Shown here: piece by piece, positions 27,531-36,858 of the stretch
How the letters are laid out: every line of letters starts with the position of its first letter
How positions within the stretch are numbered: position 1 is the first letter of the stretch
Origin: Methyloglobulus sp.
GTDB lineage: Bacteria; Pseudomonadota; Gammaproteobacteria; Methylococcales; Methylomonadaceae
Direction: 5' to 3'
Assembly: GCA_013141505.1 (NCBI GenBank)
Contig: JABFQX010000054.1
Coordinates: forward strand, 1-63,224
DNA: 63,224 bases
Notes under the pieces: generated by a model
The model's input: the letters and a program-made list of their open reading frames with translations, nothing else
Told to the model about the DNA's origin: nothing
Database searches by the model: none
Translations under genes and position numbers: made by a program

Positions 27531-28210
27531 GCATTGGGTTCCGATGCCAAATCACAATATTGATCAAGCAGGTTTGCGAACTCTATTCGGCTAATCTCTT
27601 CGGCACCGAGGCTGATTAGATGTGAAGTACTTACCTGGCAATCAACAAGCCGATACCCCCATTGTTTTAGCCGTCCCACTAAGGTGACAAACGCCACTTT
27701 TGACGCATCGGTTTTGGTATGGAACATGGATTCGCCGAAGAAAACCTGACCTATTGCAACGCCATACAAGCCACCCACCAGCTTGCCATCTAACCAGACT
27801 TCGGCTGAATGAGCGTAGCCTGACATATGAAGCTCATGGTACGCCTGCAAAATACCGTCCGTAATCCAGGTACCGGCCTCTTGCTTGCGTGGCTGGGCAC
27901 ATGCAGCCACAACGTCCGCAAAAGCCTGGTCAGTAGTAACCATAAATTTTTGTTTTCGTAAAGTTTTGCTGAGACTATGGGAAATAATTAATTTATCAGG
28001 AAAAACCACCAGCCTTGGATCAGGCGACCACCACAAAATAGGTTCATCCGGGCTATTCCAGGGGAAAACACCTTGCCGATACGCATTTAACAGCCTGGTT
28101 TTGGAAAGACAACCACCCACAGCAAGAAGACCATCTGGGATAACTAAAGCACCATTTATCGGCGGGAAATTTTGTTCGGGATTGTTGGGGTCGAGTAATG
28201 TCAGCTGCAT
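27515..28210 (-). CDS. aat: Leucyl/phenylalanyl-tRNA-protein transferase
   Basis: About 231 residues. FPPINGALVIPDGLLAVGG, AYRQGVFPWNSPDEPILWWS and YGVAIGQVFFGESMF are hallmarks of Aat. The enzyme adds Leu or Phe to N-terminal Lys or Arg (and Met) of proteins for degradation. The ATG at 28210 (MQLTLLDPNN) is preferred to an in-frame TTG five codons earlier. It lies between trxB and bpt, a conserved gammaproteobacterial order. Confidence 0.93.
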   Translation of the reverse strand: MQLTLLDPNNPEQNFPPINGALVIPDGLLAVGGCLSKTRLLNAYRQGVFPWNSPDEPILWWSPDPRLVVFPDKLIISHSLSKTLRKQKFMVTTDQAFADVVAACAQPRKQEAGTWITDGILQAYHELHMSGYAHSAEVWLDGKLVGGLYGVAIGQVFFGESMFHTKTDASKVAFVTLVGRLKQWGYRLVDCQVSTSHLISLGAEEISRIEFANLLDQYCDLASEPNAWQDL

Positions 28211-28353
28211 ATTGATACTGTACAAAAGACCCCATAATGTAGCAAATAAAACATTAACGAGGTTTAACAGACTGCGCGTACATTCTCAACAAAATAATCT
28301 ATCGCCTTATTAAAACCTTATTCATTTTCCAAGCCTTTGCGGATCGAGGATTG

Positions 28354-28378
28354 CCATCCCTTTAAGTTTCAGGGATGG
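28354..28378. terminator. Possible hairpin after trxB
   Basis: CCATCCCT at 28354-28361 pairs perfectly with AGGGATGG at 28371-28378 around a nine-base loop. It lies about 50 bases beyond the trxB stop, before aat. No U-run follows on the minus strand, so it may be a processing site or a weak terminator. Confidence 0.35.
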
Positions 28379-28430
28379 ATCCACAGACCCTGGTTAAATC
28401 AAATAACTTATGAAGTAAACCTAAAAGGGG

Positions 28431-29716
<1,286 letters not shown>

Positions 29717-30217
29717 TTATCGCAAAAATAAAATCAATACCACATTAGCCAACACACCCGCCAACACATCATCCAACATAATCCCAAAACCGCCTTTAAC
29801 GCGACGGTCTGCCACTTTGATCGGCCATGGCTTTAGAATGTCGAAGAACCTGAACAGGATAAAACCTAGCACCACGCCTTGCCAGCTAAAGGGTATCCAC
29901 CACAGGGTGATAAGGTATCCGGCAATTTCATCCCAGACGATGCCGCCAAAATCGTGTTCGCCTAGTTTCTCTGCGGCTTTATCGCAAATCCAGATCCCCA
30001 CAATCGTAACCATTATCGTTACTAGGCTATAGATCAGATTACCTGTTTGGGCTACCAAGAGATAAAGCGGCACTGCCACCAATGTACCGCAGGTACCGGG
30101 GGCTTTTTTTGCCAAACCGGAGCCAAAACCAAACGCCAGGAACAAGATTGGATCAGTTAGGATTTGTTTGGGAGTTAGCTGGTTTTTACCGTATTCGGCA
30201 TTAAGAAAAGTGTTCAA
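29717..30217 (-). CDS. pgpA: Phosphatidylglycerophosphatase A
   Basis: A 166-residue membrane protein. FGFGSGLAKKAPGTCGTLVA near the N-terminus, FGGIVWDEIAGYLITLWWIP in the middle and FFDILKPWPI near the end are PgpA signatures. It removes phosphate from phosphatidylglycerophosphate to give phosphatidylglycerol. It overlaps the thiL stop by 17 bases, the standard thiL-pgpA order, and is the last gene of the nusB-type cluster. Confidence 0.92.
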   Translation of the reverse strand: MNTFLNAEYGKNQLTPKQILTDPILFLAFGFGSGLAKKAPGTCGTLVAVPLYLLVAQTGNLIYSLVTIMVTIVGIWICDKAAEKLGEHDFGGIVWDEIAGYLITLWWIPFSWQGVVLGFILFRFFDILKPWPIKVADRRVKGGFGIMLDDVLAGVLANVVLILFLR

Positions 30218-31130
30218 AACTTTTGACCTCTAAGGGTTGGATGTTGCCTGATTTGTTGAGACGTAAGCCCGGTTCGGACTCGATAACACCGATTTTTGTG
30301 TGGGTAATTGTTAGATTTTGAACCTTATCTGGGCTGACGGTAAAGCACAGCTCATAATCGTCCCCGGCAATCAGCGGCATTGCCCAATCGCCCGTGTTTT
30401 CGATATAGGTAAGGACTTCTGTTGATAAAGGCAAAGCTTCCCAATCCAGACACGCACCGACTTGGCTTTGCTGAAGGATATGCCCCAAATCGCCAACCAG
30501 CCCATCTGAAATATCGATACAGGCATTGGCTGTACCGATTAAAGCCTGACCCGCTTCAACCTGGGGATCGGGCTGGTTAAACCGCTTTAGGGCGGGATCC
30601 GGCTGTTTGCAATCGTAACCTTGGTTGATTTTTAAACCTAATCCCGCATCGCCAAGATGACCCGTCACGCAAATGATGTCGCCGGGCTGGGCTGTTGAAC
30701 GCCTGAGTGCTTGTCCGCTCGGCACCAAACCTAAAGCCGTCACAGTTAACGTCAACGGGCCGGACGTGGTATCACCGCCGATCAAATCCACCGAATAGCG
30801 TTCCGCCAAAGCAAAAAAACCATCGGCGAATGCTTGCAACCAGTTTTCATCAATTTTGGGTACGGTTAACGCTAGCGTAACGGCCAACGGTTTTGCGCCC
30901 ATGCTGGCTAAGTCGCTCAAGTTGACCCCCAATAGCTTATGGCCTAGATGGTAAGGATCACTTCCGGCAAAAAAATGAACATTCTCCACCATCGTGTCGG
31001 TGGTTATCGCCAGCTCATAGCCCTGCGGAATTTTTAATAAGGCGCAGTCATCACCTATGCCCTGGGTGACAGACTTATTGACAGTTTGACGCTTGAAAAA
31101 ACGGTCGATTAAAGAGAATTCGGAAACCAA
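30201..31130 (-). CDS. thiL: Thiamine-monophosphate kinase
   Basis: A 309-residue ThiL. GIGDDCALLKIP and the DLASMGAKPLAVTLAL, LIGGDTTSGPLTLTVTALG and CIDISDGLVGDLGHIL segments bind ATP and Mg. It phosphorylates thiamine monophosphate to the diphosphate. The family-typical start region SEFSLIDRFF is preceded only by TTG (31128-31130) and no ATG or ribosome site is close, so TTG is used as start. A palindromic repeat begins 27 bases upstream, and a 2-kb inserted block separates thiL from nusB, so its original leader may have been lost. Confidence 0.92.
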   Translation of the reverse strand: MVSEFSLIDRFFKRQTVNKSVTQGIGDDCALLKIPQGYELAITTDTMVENVHFFAGSDPYHLGHKLLGVNLSDLASMGAKPLAVTLALTVPKIDENWLQAFADGFFALAERYSVDLIGGDTTSGPLTLTVTALGLVPSGQALRRSTAQPGDIICVTGHLGDAGLGLKINQGYDCKQPDPALKRFNQPDPQVEAGQALIGTANACIDISDGLVGDLGHILQQSQVGACLDWEALPLSTEVLTYIENTGDWAMPLIAGDDYELCFTVSPDKVQNLTITHTKIGVIESEPGLRLNKSGNIQPLEVKSFEHFS

Positions 31131-31156
31131 ATTGTTTATCTATAAAAATGATTTAT

Positions 31157-31204
31157 GTAGGGTGCGTTTTACGCACCCTATCAGGTGCATGGAATGCACC
31201 CTAC
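31157..31204. repeat. Palindromic repeat, copy 1, beside thiL and toxin-antitoxin genes
   Basis: Contains GTAGGGTGCGTTTTACGCAC (31157-31176), a hairpin of GGTGCG/CGCACC, followed by a second hairpin around GTGCATGGAATGCACC. A second, more diverged copy in the same orientation lies at 31801-31845, on the other side of the toxin-antitoxin pair. Confidence 0.8.
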
Positions 31205-31212
31205 CAAACGAT

Positions 31213-31482
31213 TTACGGTTTCGACCTTTCTTTCGCCTTATCATAAACAACAGCGATGACGAAAACAACAATCTCTTGGTCATCAACCTCATAAACCAAA
31301 CGATAACCGGATGCGCGAAGTTTAATTTTGTAAGCAGAATCTAAATCGCGTAATTTATTGGCAAGAATATGCGGATTTTCCAAGCATTTTTCGAGTTTCT
31401 TCTTAAACTGAACTTTAATGCTGCTATCCAGCTTATCCCACTCTTTCTTTGCGCTAGGCAGGAATTTCAGCCTATAAGTCAT
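31213..31482 (-). CDS. RelE/ParE-family toxin
   Basis: About 89 residues from ATG at 31482. MTYRLKFLPSAKKEWDKLD, the helix VQFKKKLEKCLENPHI and the core strands IKLRASGYRLVYEVDDQEI match RelE/ParE toxins; the Lys/Arg-rich LRASGYRLVY strand is where mRNA-cleaving members hold catalytic residues. The ATG lies inside the last codons of the antitoxin gene (11-base overlap). RelE-type mRNA cleavage is more likely than ParE gyrase inhibition given the partner, but this is not certain. Confidence 0.85.
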   Translation of the reverse strand: MTYRLKFLPSAKKEWDKLDSSIKVQFKKKLEKCLENPHILANKLRDLDSAYKIKLRASGYRLVYEVDDQEIVVFVIAVVYDKAKERSKP

Positions 31483-31723
31483 CCAGCGCCACTTCAATCG
31501 CCAACGGCTTTTCGGCTTGCCGCTCCTTTACGATTTTACCGAGTTCATAATCTTCTAATTTTTCCAGCAACTGTTCATAAACATCTGCCGGCACCAAATA
31601 AGCGGTAGGTGAGTTATGGTTAAGGATGGCAATCGCTTCGCCTTCCGCCTTATTCAGCAAGGCAGAGGGATTTTTTTTGAGTTCGGAAATGCTCGCACTG
31701 AATGAAGCCAGGATTTGTTGCAT
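31472..31723 (-). CDS. Phd/YefM-family antitoxin
   Basis: An 83-residue protein. SFSASISELKKNPSALLNKA and AIAILNHNSPTAYLVPADVY fit Phd/YefM-type antitoxins: an N-terminal DNA-binding fold and a flexible acidic C-terminus that blocks the toxin. It precedes and overlaps the toxin gene, as usual for this family, and should repress the pair. The module is flanked by two copies of a palindromic repeat and lies between nusB and thiL. Confidence 0.85.
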   Translation of the reverse strand: MQQILASFSASISELKKNPSALLNKAEGEAIAILNHNSPTAYLVPADVYEQLLEKLEDYELGKIVKERQAEKPLAIEVALDDL

Positions 31724-31800
31724 AAGGCACCCAAATAAATACTAAATTAAGGACTTATTTTAGTACTTAATTGGAAATTGGCAAGGATAAAATGTGTTAT

Positions 31801-31845
31801 GTAGTGTGCGTTTACGCACCAAATCGCGCATGGAATGCACCCAAC
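31801..31845. repeat. Palindromic repeat, copy 2, on the far side of the toxin-antitoxin pair
   Basis: GTAGTGTGCGTTTACGCACC at 31801-31820 and TGGAATGCACCCAAC at the end match the copy at 31157-31204 in the same orientation with several changes. The two copies bracket the toxin-antitoxin module. Confidence 0.7.
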
Positions 31846-31929
31846 AAGACTGTCCATAGGATTTCAAAGGTGTTCAAAAACGTCACCATCGGAAAAATAA
31901 GGCTGACAGGACAACCTACCCCATAACGC

Positions 31930-32415
31930 TCAATTACTTTGAGGGGGTAAATTTTGATTATTAATTATTTCGATAGCTTTTTGAGCCTTTTGATACTTTC
32001 CTTTTATGAGGAGATCAATATCCTCATCGGATACTTCGCCATTATCCAATTCTTCGCGCATTACCTGAATAATTTTGACCAGTAAGGAACGACACTCATC
32101 TGATAAAGTTCCACCACAATTTGGATTATTTCTGACAGCCTGAGCTAATCCTTTTATGACTTCTGCATTAACGATGGATACATTACGCACTTCATCTGTA
32201 AATTGCTTTAAATCTATATACTGTTTGGCATACATATCTTTGCTCTCCATACGATCAAATTTTATTGAATCAAGAAGAGCTAATGCCGCAGTTTCTTTAG
32301 TTTTATAATGTTCCTTAATTAAATCTTGTGCAACAGAACCAATAACGCCAAGAACAACCCCTAATAATCCAATAAAGGCAATTTTAAATTGCCCATCCTT
32401 ATTTGAATTTGACAT
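31930..32415 (-). CDS. Hypothetical protein with one N-terminal membrane helix
   Basis: A 161-residue protein I do not recognise. Residues ~10-30 (FKIAFIGLLGVVLGVIGSVA) form a membrane helix with Gly small-residue spacing. The rest is helical, charged and probably cytoplasmic, with two Cys near residues 99 and 106 (NCGGTLSDEC) and a Glu/Asp-rich EELDNGEVSDEDIDLLIKGK. It sits in the inserted block between thiL and nusB and looks more AT-rich than its neighbours, which suggests transfer. Confidence 0.6.
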   Translation of the reverse strand: MSNSNKDGQFKIAFIGLLGVVLGVIGSVAQDLIKEHYKTKETAALALLDSIKFDRMESKDMYAKQYIDLKQFTDEVRNVSIVNAEVIKGLAQAVRNNPNCGGTLSDECRSLLVKIIQVMREELDNGEVSDEDIDLLIKGKYQKAQKAIEIINNQNLPPQSN

Positions 32416-32468
32416 TTAAACCTCCAAACTTAAAATTTTAAAAAAGCTATTAAGTTACGTTATTCCAT

Positions 32469-32515
32469 CGTTCCCACGCTCTGCGTGGGAACGCAGCCTT
32501 AGACGCTCCAGCGTC
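32469..32515. repeat. REP hairpins left of the RAYT gene
   Basis: Two hairpins: TTCCCACGCTCTGCGTGGGA (within 32469-32493) and GACGCTCCAGCGTC (32502-32515). The same two hairpins occur in reverse order at 33077-33127, so the transposase gene is enclosed by an inverted pair of REP sequences. Confidence 0.85.
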
Positions 32516-32520
32516 CCGTC

Positions 32521-33051
32521 TTACCATAAATCAATCTCCAGCAACCCAGCTTGCCCAGCGTAATGGCAGGCACTCGAATAACGCCAATGTTCTGGCAGGT
32601 TAACGTAACCTCGCTTTACCGGGTTGGCGTGAATGTAATCCAACTTCTCGCGCATCATTGCTTCGCTAAAAATGAGTTCGGCATGAACGCCCTCTTGCCA
32701 AAACTGGTATTCCCGATCTTGTTTGTGGGCTGGTTTGGCATAGTGCAATCGCTTCAACAACATTTCTGCGTTCCGTTGCTTAAGCGTGTCGATTATTTTA
32801 CGGGCAGTGAACGATTTAAAACTGCTCACGCACTTGTTTAAGTTTGCAGCCTGAGCGATAAAATGGCAATGGTTTTCCAAAACGACGTAGCCGTAGAGCT
32901 TTAATCCTTGGCTTCCCCGTTGGTATCGCCAGCAGTCCAGCAGGATTTCAACGGTTTCGGGACGGGTAAAAACGGGTAGCCATTCGACGACGGTACAGGT
33001 TAAAAAGTGGGGCTTATCCGGTTCGGTGATGGTATAACGGCTTCTGCCCAT
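32521..33051 (-). CDS. REP-associated tyrosine transposase (RAYT/TnpA-REP)
   Basis: A 176-residue Y1-type transposase. The HUH-like motif is HCH in VLENHCHFIAQA (His 61 and 63), and the catalytic Tyr is about 139 in LDYIHANPVKRGYV, the most conserved RAYT segment. RAYTs cut single-stranded REP hairpins and are thought to spread them. Here the gene is bracketed within a few bases by inverted REP hairpin pairs, and related hairpins recur at 56603-56775. It is intact and may be active. It lies in the block that separates thiL from nusB. Confidence 0.88.
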   Translation of the reverse strand: MGRSRYTITEPDKPHFLTCTVVEWLPVFTRPETVEILLDCWRYQRGSQGLKLYGYVVLENHCHFIAQAANLNKCVSSFKSFTARKIIDTLKQRNAEMLLKRLHYAKPAHKQDREYQFWQEGVHAELIFSEAMMREKLDYIHANPVKRGYVNLPEHWRYSSACHYAGQAGLLEIDLW

Positions 33052-33076
33052 GTTGTTGCCGGTTTATTGTTAAACA

Positions 33077-33127
33077 GGACGCTAGAGCGTCTAGGGCTGC
33101 ATTCCCACGCTGGAGCGTGGGAACGAC
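33077..33127. repeat. REP hairpins right of the RAYT gene
   Basis: GGACGCTAGAGCGTC (33077-33091) and the hairpin TTCCCACGCTGGAGCGTGGG (within 33101-33127) mirror the left-hand pair at 32469-32515. The right end abuts the nusB stop. Confidence 0.85.
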
Positions 33128-33128
33128 A

Positions 33129-33584
33129 TTATTCTTGCGCCTTTTGCCTTTCGCCTTGAACCTTGCTTTTTATCTCCACAGCCCTCTTCGCCTGCGCCAC
33201 CTTATCCAAAATCCCGTTCACATACCGATGGCTGCCATCCGCACCAAAGTATTTGGCTAGGTTGATGCTTTCATTGATGACGACGCGGTAGGGCATTTCA
33301 GGGCGGTACATTAATTCATAAGCCCCTAACCGCAATATCGCCCGTTCAACCGGATCGATCACATCAACGGGGCGGTCAACGAATTCACTGAGGACTTCGT
33401 CGATGGCATCCACACATTGGGGAATGCCGTGAAACAATTCCTTGAAGTAGCTTTTTTGTACGCCTTTTAAACGACCATCTTCCTCAAATTGCAATTCAAT
33501 GGTAATAAGGCTTTGCCCCGTCATCTGCCATTGGTAGAGCGCTTGCACGACGGCTTTACGTGCGTTAGTTTTGGTTTGGCTCAT
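33129..33584 (-). CDS. nusB: Transcription antitermination factor NusB
   Basis: A 151-residue all-helical protein. [17 protein letters not shown] at the N-terminus, [15 protein letters not shown] in the middle and [18 protein letters not shown] near the end are NusB signatures. NusB binds boxA RNA with NusE to allow antitermination of rRNA operons. It overlaps ribH by four bases (ATGA). The C-terminal tail after [10 protein letters not shown] is polar, and its stop abuts a REP hairpin, so the tail may have been changed by the insertion. Confidence 0.94.
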   Translation of the reverse strand: MSQTKTNARKAVVQALYQWQMTGQSLITIELQFEEDGRLKGVQKSYFKELFHGIPQCVDAIDEVLSEFVDRPVDVIDPVERAILRLGAYELMYRPEMPYRVVINESINLAKYFGADGSHRYVNGILDKVAQAKRAVEIKSKVQGERQKAQE

Positions 33585-34060
33585 TGTTTGGCTAAGTTTT
33601 CCAGCAAGCTCATCATTTCAATCGCAGACATGGCGGCTTCCGCGCCCTTGTTGCCCGCTTTGGTGCCAGCGCGTTCGATGGCTTGTTCAATGGTATCGAC
33701 GGTCAATACGCCAAAGCTTACCGGTATATCATATTGCATAGCAACGGTAGCGATGCCCTTAACGCATTCGCCAGCCACATATTCAAAATGTGGTGTACCG
33801 CCTCGTATTACCGCACCAACGGCTATAATGGCATCGTATTTTTTGCTCGCGGCAACCCGCTGCACGACCAACGGCAACTCGAATGCGCCAGGCGCTTTAA
33901 CGACGTGGATGTTCGCCTGGTCTGCGCCGTGACGGATTAAGGTATCAATGGCCCCCGCCTGTAAGTGTTCGACGATAAAGCTGTTAAACCGTGATGCGAC
34001 GATGCAGACGGTGCGGCCTTGGGCGGAGAGGTTTCCTTCGAATGTGGTTATTGCGGACAT
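33581..34060 (-). CDS. ribH: 6,7-dimethyl-8-ribityllumazine synthase
   Basis: A 159-residue lumazine synthase. [35 protein letters not shown] and [20 protein letters not shown] are the substrate- and phosphate-binding signatures. It condenses 5-amino-6-ribitylaminouracil with dihydroxybutanone phosphate, the penultimate step to riboflavin. It overlaps nusB and is separated from ribBA by about 390 bases holding a repeat element. Confidence 0.95.
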   Translation of the reverse strand: MSAITTFEGNLSAQGRTVCIVASRFNSFIVEHLQAGAIDTLIRHGADQANIHVVKAPGAFELPLVVQRVAASKKYDAIIAVGAVIRGGTPHFEYVAGECVKGIATVAMQYDIPVSFGVLTVDTIEQAIERAGTKAGNKGAEAAMSAIEMMSLLENLAKQ

Positions 34061-34169
34061 TGTGTTTCTCTGTTTGGATTTAAATAGAGTCTAGTGACAT
34101 TCAGATTGTGTAAGTTAAAAGATATTATATATTAATTAGTTACAATTTATACATCTCTCAAGAAACCAC

Positions 34170-34378
34170 GTCATTCCGACAGGGATTGCCGGAATCCAGG
34201 ACACAGGGACGTGAAAGATAACAAAAAATCAGGTTGTTAATCTGATAAATAGCTTATTCATAACTATTCATAACTATTCATAACTATTCAATACTATTCA
34301 ATAGCAGGAAAGACTTGTGAGTTTATTTGGCATTGCCATCCATGGCTTCTGGATTCCGGCAATCCCTTCCGGAATGAC
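34170..34378. repeat. MITE-like element with 30-base inverted ends
   Basis: Arms at 34170-34199 (starts GTCATTCCGACAGGGATTGC) and 34349-34378 are inverted with two mismatches in 30. Each arm is itself a palindrome (TTCCG...CGGAA). A second copy with the same arm type lies at 59020-59158. No transposase gene is inside, so it is a non-autonomous dispersed element. It fills most of the ribH-ribBA gap. Confidence 0.8.
34255..34304. repeat. Five tandem 10-base repeats
   Basis: Three exact copies of TATTCATAAC at 34255-34284, then TATTCAATAC and TATTCAATAG, five units in all. They sit inside the MITE-like element and have no spacers, so they are a simple tandem array likely to vary in copy number. 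Confidence 0.9.
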
Positions 34379-34451
34379 GACAACTTAGCTTCTGTGGATA
34401 GCGATGTACAATAGAAGAAAGGTAAGATTTGTAGTGTGCCGTAAATTCTCT

Positions 34452-35582
34452 TCACTTAATCAGTTCACTACCTTCCCAGGCATCACAACTCACATGTTCA
34501 GTAACTTCCAGGTCAAAACCCGCAAGCCCTACATATTTTTTATGTGCGCCCAACACCTTTAACTTATGCACCCCAAGATCAGACAAGATACGCGCACCCG
34601 TACCCGTCATGCGCCAGTCGGGTGGTTCTAAAGGCGGAAGGGCTACGCCGTTGTCTTCGAGTTGGTAGCGATGGATTAATTCCACCAGGTTTTTGTTGCT
34701 TTCATTTTGCCGGATAACCACCAACACCCCTCGGCCTTCTTTGGCTATCTTTTGCATGGCGATACGCATCGGGATGCTCCGGTCGGTACGTTTGGATGAA
34801 AACACATCATCCAGCAAATTACGGGCATGCACCCTGACCAACACCGGCTCACCATCGGATACCTGTCCCATGGCCAACGCCAGGTGGAGGTTATTGTCAT
34901 TCCTGTCCTGATAGGCATACAGGCGAAAATCGCCGAACTCAGTAGGAAAAGCACACTCGCTGATGCGTTCCAGGGTGTTTTCATGCTGGATGCGGTAATG
35001 GATAAGGTCAGAGATTGTACCGATTTTAAGGTTATGATGTTGGGCAAATACTTCCAGATCGGGCTTTCTTGCCATGGAACCGTCTTCGTTCAGGATCTCA
35101 ACGATAACGGCGGCGGGTTCTTCCCCCGCCAATCGTGCCAGATCACAACCCGCTTCGGTATGCCCTGCCCGATTTAACACGCCGCCGGATTTAGCCATCA
35201 GCGGAAAAATATGCCCTGGCTGCACCAGATCATCGGCTTTAGCATTGGTAGCCACAGCGCATTGTACGGTTCGCGCCCGGTCTGCCGCCGATATGCCCGT
35301 GGTTACACCCGTCGCGGCTTCTATCGAGACCGTGAAATTGGTTGAATGCGCGGTTTTATTTTCGTTGGTCATCAATGGCAAGCGCAACTGCTGGCAGCGC
35401 TCGCTAGTCAAGGTCAGGCAAATCAGCCCTCGACCATACCGCGCCATGAAATTAATGTCTTCTGGGCGCGTAAAAGCCGCCGCCATAACGAGATCGCCTT
35501 CGTTTTCACGGTCTTCATCATCCATGATGATGACCATTTTACCTTGGCGCAAGTCTTCTATGATTTCTTCGATGGTGTTCAT
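34452..35582 (-). CDS. ribB: 3,4-dihydroxy-2-butanone-4-phosphate synthase with degenerate GTP cyclohydrolase II domain
   Basis: A 376-residue RibBA-type protein. The first ~200 residues are a full DHBP synthase: [16 protein letters not shown], then [14 protein letters not shown]. The C-terminal half has the cyclohydrolase II fold, but the zinc Cys are gone: the usual VRVHSEC...RCDCG region reads [20 protein letters not shown]. It should therefore make DHBP from ribulose 5-phosphate but not open GTP, the so-called RibBX pattern. A separate ribA is expected elsewhere in the genome. It is annotated in many genomes as bifunctional. I see no FMN riboswitch upstream. Confidence 0.88.
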   Translation of the reverse strand: MNTIEEIIEDLRQGKMVIIMDDEDRENEGDLVMAAAFTRPEDINFMARYGRGLICLTLTSERCQQLRLPLMTNENKTAHSTNFTVSIEAATGVTTGISAADRARTVQCAVATNAKADDLVQPGHIFPLMAKSGGVLNRAGHTEAGCDLARLAGEEPAAVIVEILNEDGSMARKPDLEVFAQHHNLKIGTISDLIHYRIQHENTLERISECAFPTEFGDFRLYAYQDRNDNNLHLALAMGQVSDGEPVLVRVHARNLLDDVFSSKRTDRSIPMRIAMQKIAKEGRGVLVVIRQNESNKNLVELIHRYQLEDNGVALPPLEPPDWRMTGTGARILSDLGVHKLKVLGAHKKYVGLAGFDLEVTEHVSCDAWEGSELIK

Positions 35583-35613
35583 TTAAATCTGTTTTTTTAA
35601 AACTGCTGATTAT

Positions 35614-35690
35614 GTCCTTCGACAAGCTCAGGACGAACGGAGTTTAGTTAAGCATCGTAGTGTATCCGTTCGTGTTGAGCTTGTCGAAAC
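35614..35690. repeat. Palindromic repeat pair (RPELVEG-type) between ribBA and ribE
   Basis: GTCCTTCGACAAGCTCAGGA starts the left arm at 35614, and CCGTTCGTGTTGAGCTTGTC starts the right arm at 35666. Same family as 25119-25187 and the insert in ribD at 37192-37220. Confidence 0.8.
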
Positions 35691-35704
35691 ATGAACGGAT
35701 ACAA

Positions 35705-36373
35705 TTAGAGAATTCCTTTATCAAAAAAACCGCTATTGCGAAGCAATTCTTCCGTAATCCCTTCATTCGGTTTTGCGGCCTTCTCACCTAACAGCAACCG
35801 TTCCAGATACCTCGCCAATAAATCAACCTCAAGATTGACATGGTTGCCTACTTTTATATCCGCAAGAGTCGTTTCCTTAAGCGTATGGGGCACGATGTTA
35901 ACACTAAATAAAGCGCCATTCACGGTATTGACAGTTAGGCTGATACCATTGATGGTGATAGAGCCTTTTTCGGCGATATATTTCGCCAACTCATCCGGCA
36001 CTTTGAACGACAATCGCCATGAACGGGCATCCGGCTTAAGTTCGACAAGCTCACCGATGCCGTCCACATGACCGCTGACAATATGTCCGCCCATGCGGGT
36101 TGTGGGTGTTAAGGCCAGTTCCAGATTGACGGGTGTACCGACCACGGCATTTTTGAGTGTCGATCTGGACAGTGTTTCGTTGGAGACATCCGCGCAAAAA
36201 TGCTGCTTGCCTAACTCCACCGCCGTTAAACACACGCCATTGACGGCGATGCTGTCGCCTAGCTGTGTATCAGACAGCGACAGCTTGCCGGTGTTGATGG
36301 TTAAACGGCAATCGCCGCCTTTGTGTTCGATGGCGGTTATAAGCCCAATTGCGCTAATAATTCCTGTAAACAT
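35705..36373 (-). CDS. ribE: Riboflavin synthase alpha chain
   Basis: About 222 residues. It starts with the family hallmark MFTGII (ATG at 36373; an upstream in-frame TTG is rejected), and the two lumazine-binding halves each show a SIAVNGVCLT-type or SITINGISLTV motif. GGHIVSGHVDGIGEL lies between them. It converts two lumazines to riboflavin. The C-terminal ~20 residues beyond ERLL are longer than in some homologues. It is separated from ribD by a 149-residue orphan gene. Confidence 0.94.
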   Translation of the reverse strand: MFTGIISAIGLITAIEHKGGDCRLTINTGKLSLSDTQLGDSIAVNGVCLTAVELGKQHFCADVSNETLSRSTLKNAVVGTPVNLELALTPTTRMGGHIVSGHVDGIGELVELKPDARSWRLSFKVPDELAKYIAEKGSITINGISLTVNTVNGALFSVNIVPHTLKETTLADIKVGNHVNLEVDLLARYLERLLLGEKAAKPNEGITEELLRNSGFFDKGIL

Positions 36374-36408
36374 TGATACCAATTTAGATAGTTAGATTTT
36401 TTCAAACT

Positions 36409-36858
36409 TTACTTTAACTTATATATGGCTAAGAATAGAGAAAAGACATATAAAGGCACTTCAATACAAAGATATATGACCATTAGTCCATATCCAAATT
36501 TTTCAAATAACCTATCAGATGACGTTTTGACCAACTCCAAAATTTTTTTAAACCCATGTAAAGTATTTAAAGCAAATAAACCCACACTTAAAATAAATAA
36601 GCTAAACGATACGGCATAATTTAACCAAGGAATTTGTTTATACTGCAGGTCATTTTGACTTAATAAAAAATACCCAACAACTAATGGAGTAACTGATATA
36701 CCTATATTTCGAACATGATCAAAAATTGCTTTGATTACTTTGTCATCTGAAAAATAATCCAGCAATCGAATACACCCTTTGTTTCCTGAACTTTCAGGAA
36801 ATTGGTTTTTGGCTTTAAATACTCTGGAAAAGCCTTTACATTTTAAATAATCGAACAT
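36409..36858 (-). CDS. Hypothetical membrane protein inserted in the riboflavin cluster
   Basis: A 149-residue protein I do not recognise. Three hydrophobic segments are visible (NIGISVTPLVVGYFLLS, YAVSFSLFILSVGLFALNTL and GYGLMVIYLCIEVPLYVFSL) after a polar, Cys-containing start. Its ATG lies inside the last codons of ribD (16-base overlap), so translation may be coupled. It breaks the usual ribD-ribE junction and is visibly more AT-rich than its neighbours, which suggests recent acquisition. A link to riboflavin is not indicated by sequence. Confidence 0.65.
   Translation of the reverse strand: MFDYLKCKGFSRVFKAKNQFPESSGNKGCIRLLDYFSDDKVIKAIFDHVRNIGISVTPLVVGYFLLSQNDLQYKQIPWLNYAVSFSLFILSVGLFALNTLHGFKKILELVKTSSDRLFEKFGYGLMVIYLCIEVPLYVFSLFLAIYKLK

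Noticed and set aside
34255-34304. Short regular repeats as a CRISPR array
   Set aside because: The 10-base units are contiguous with no spacers and no cas genes are present.
35583-35704. FMN riboswitch near the riboflavin genes
   Set aside because: The gaps before ribBA, ribE and ribH hold only palindromic repeats; no conserved FMN-element sequence is visible.
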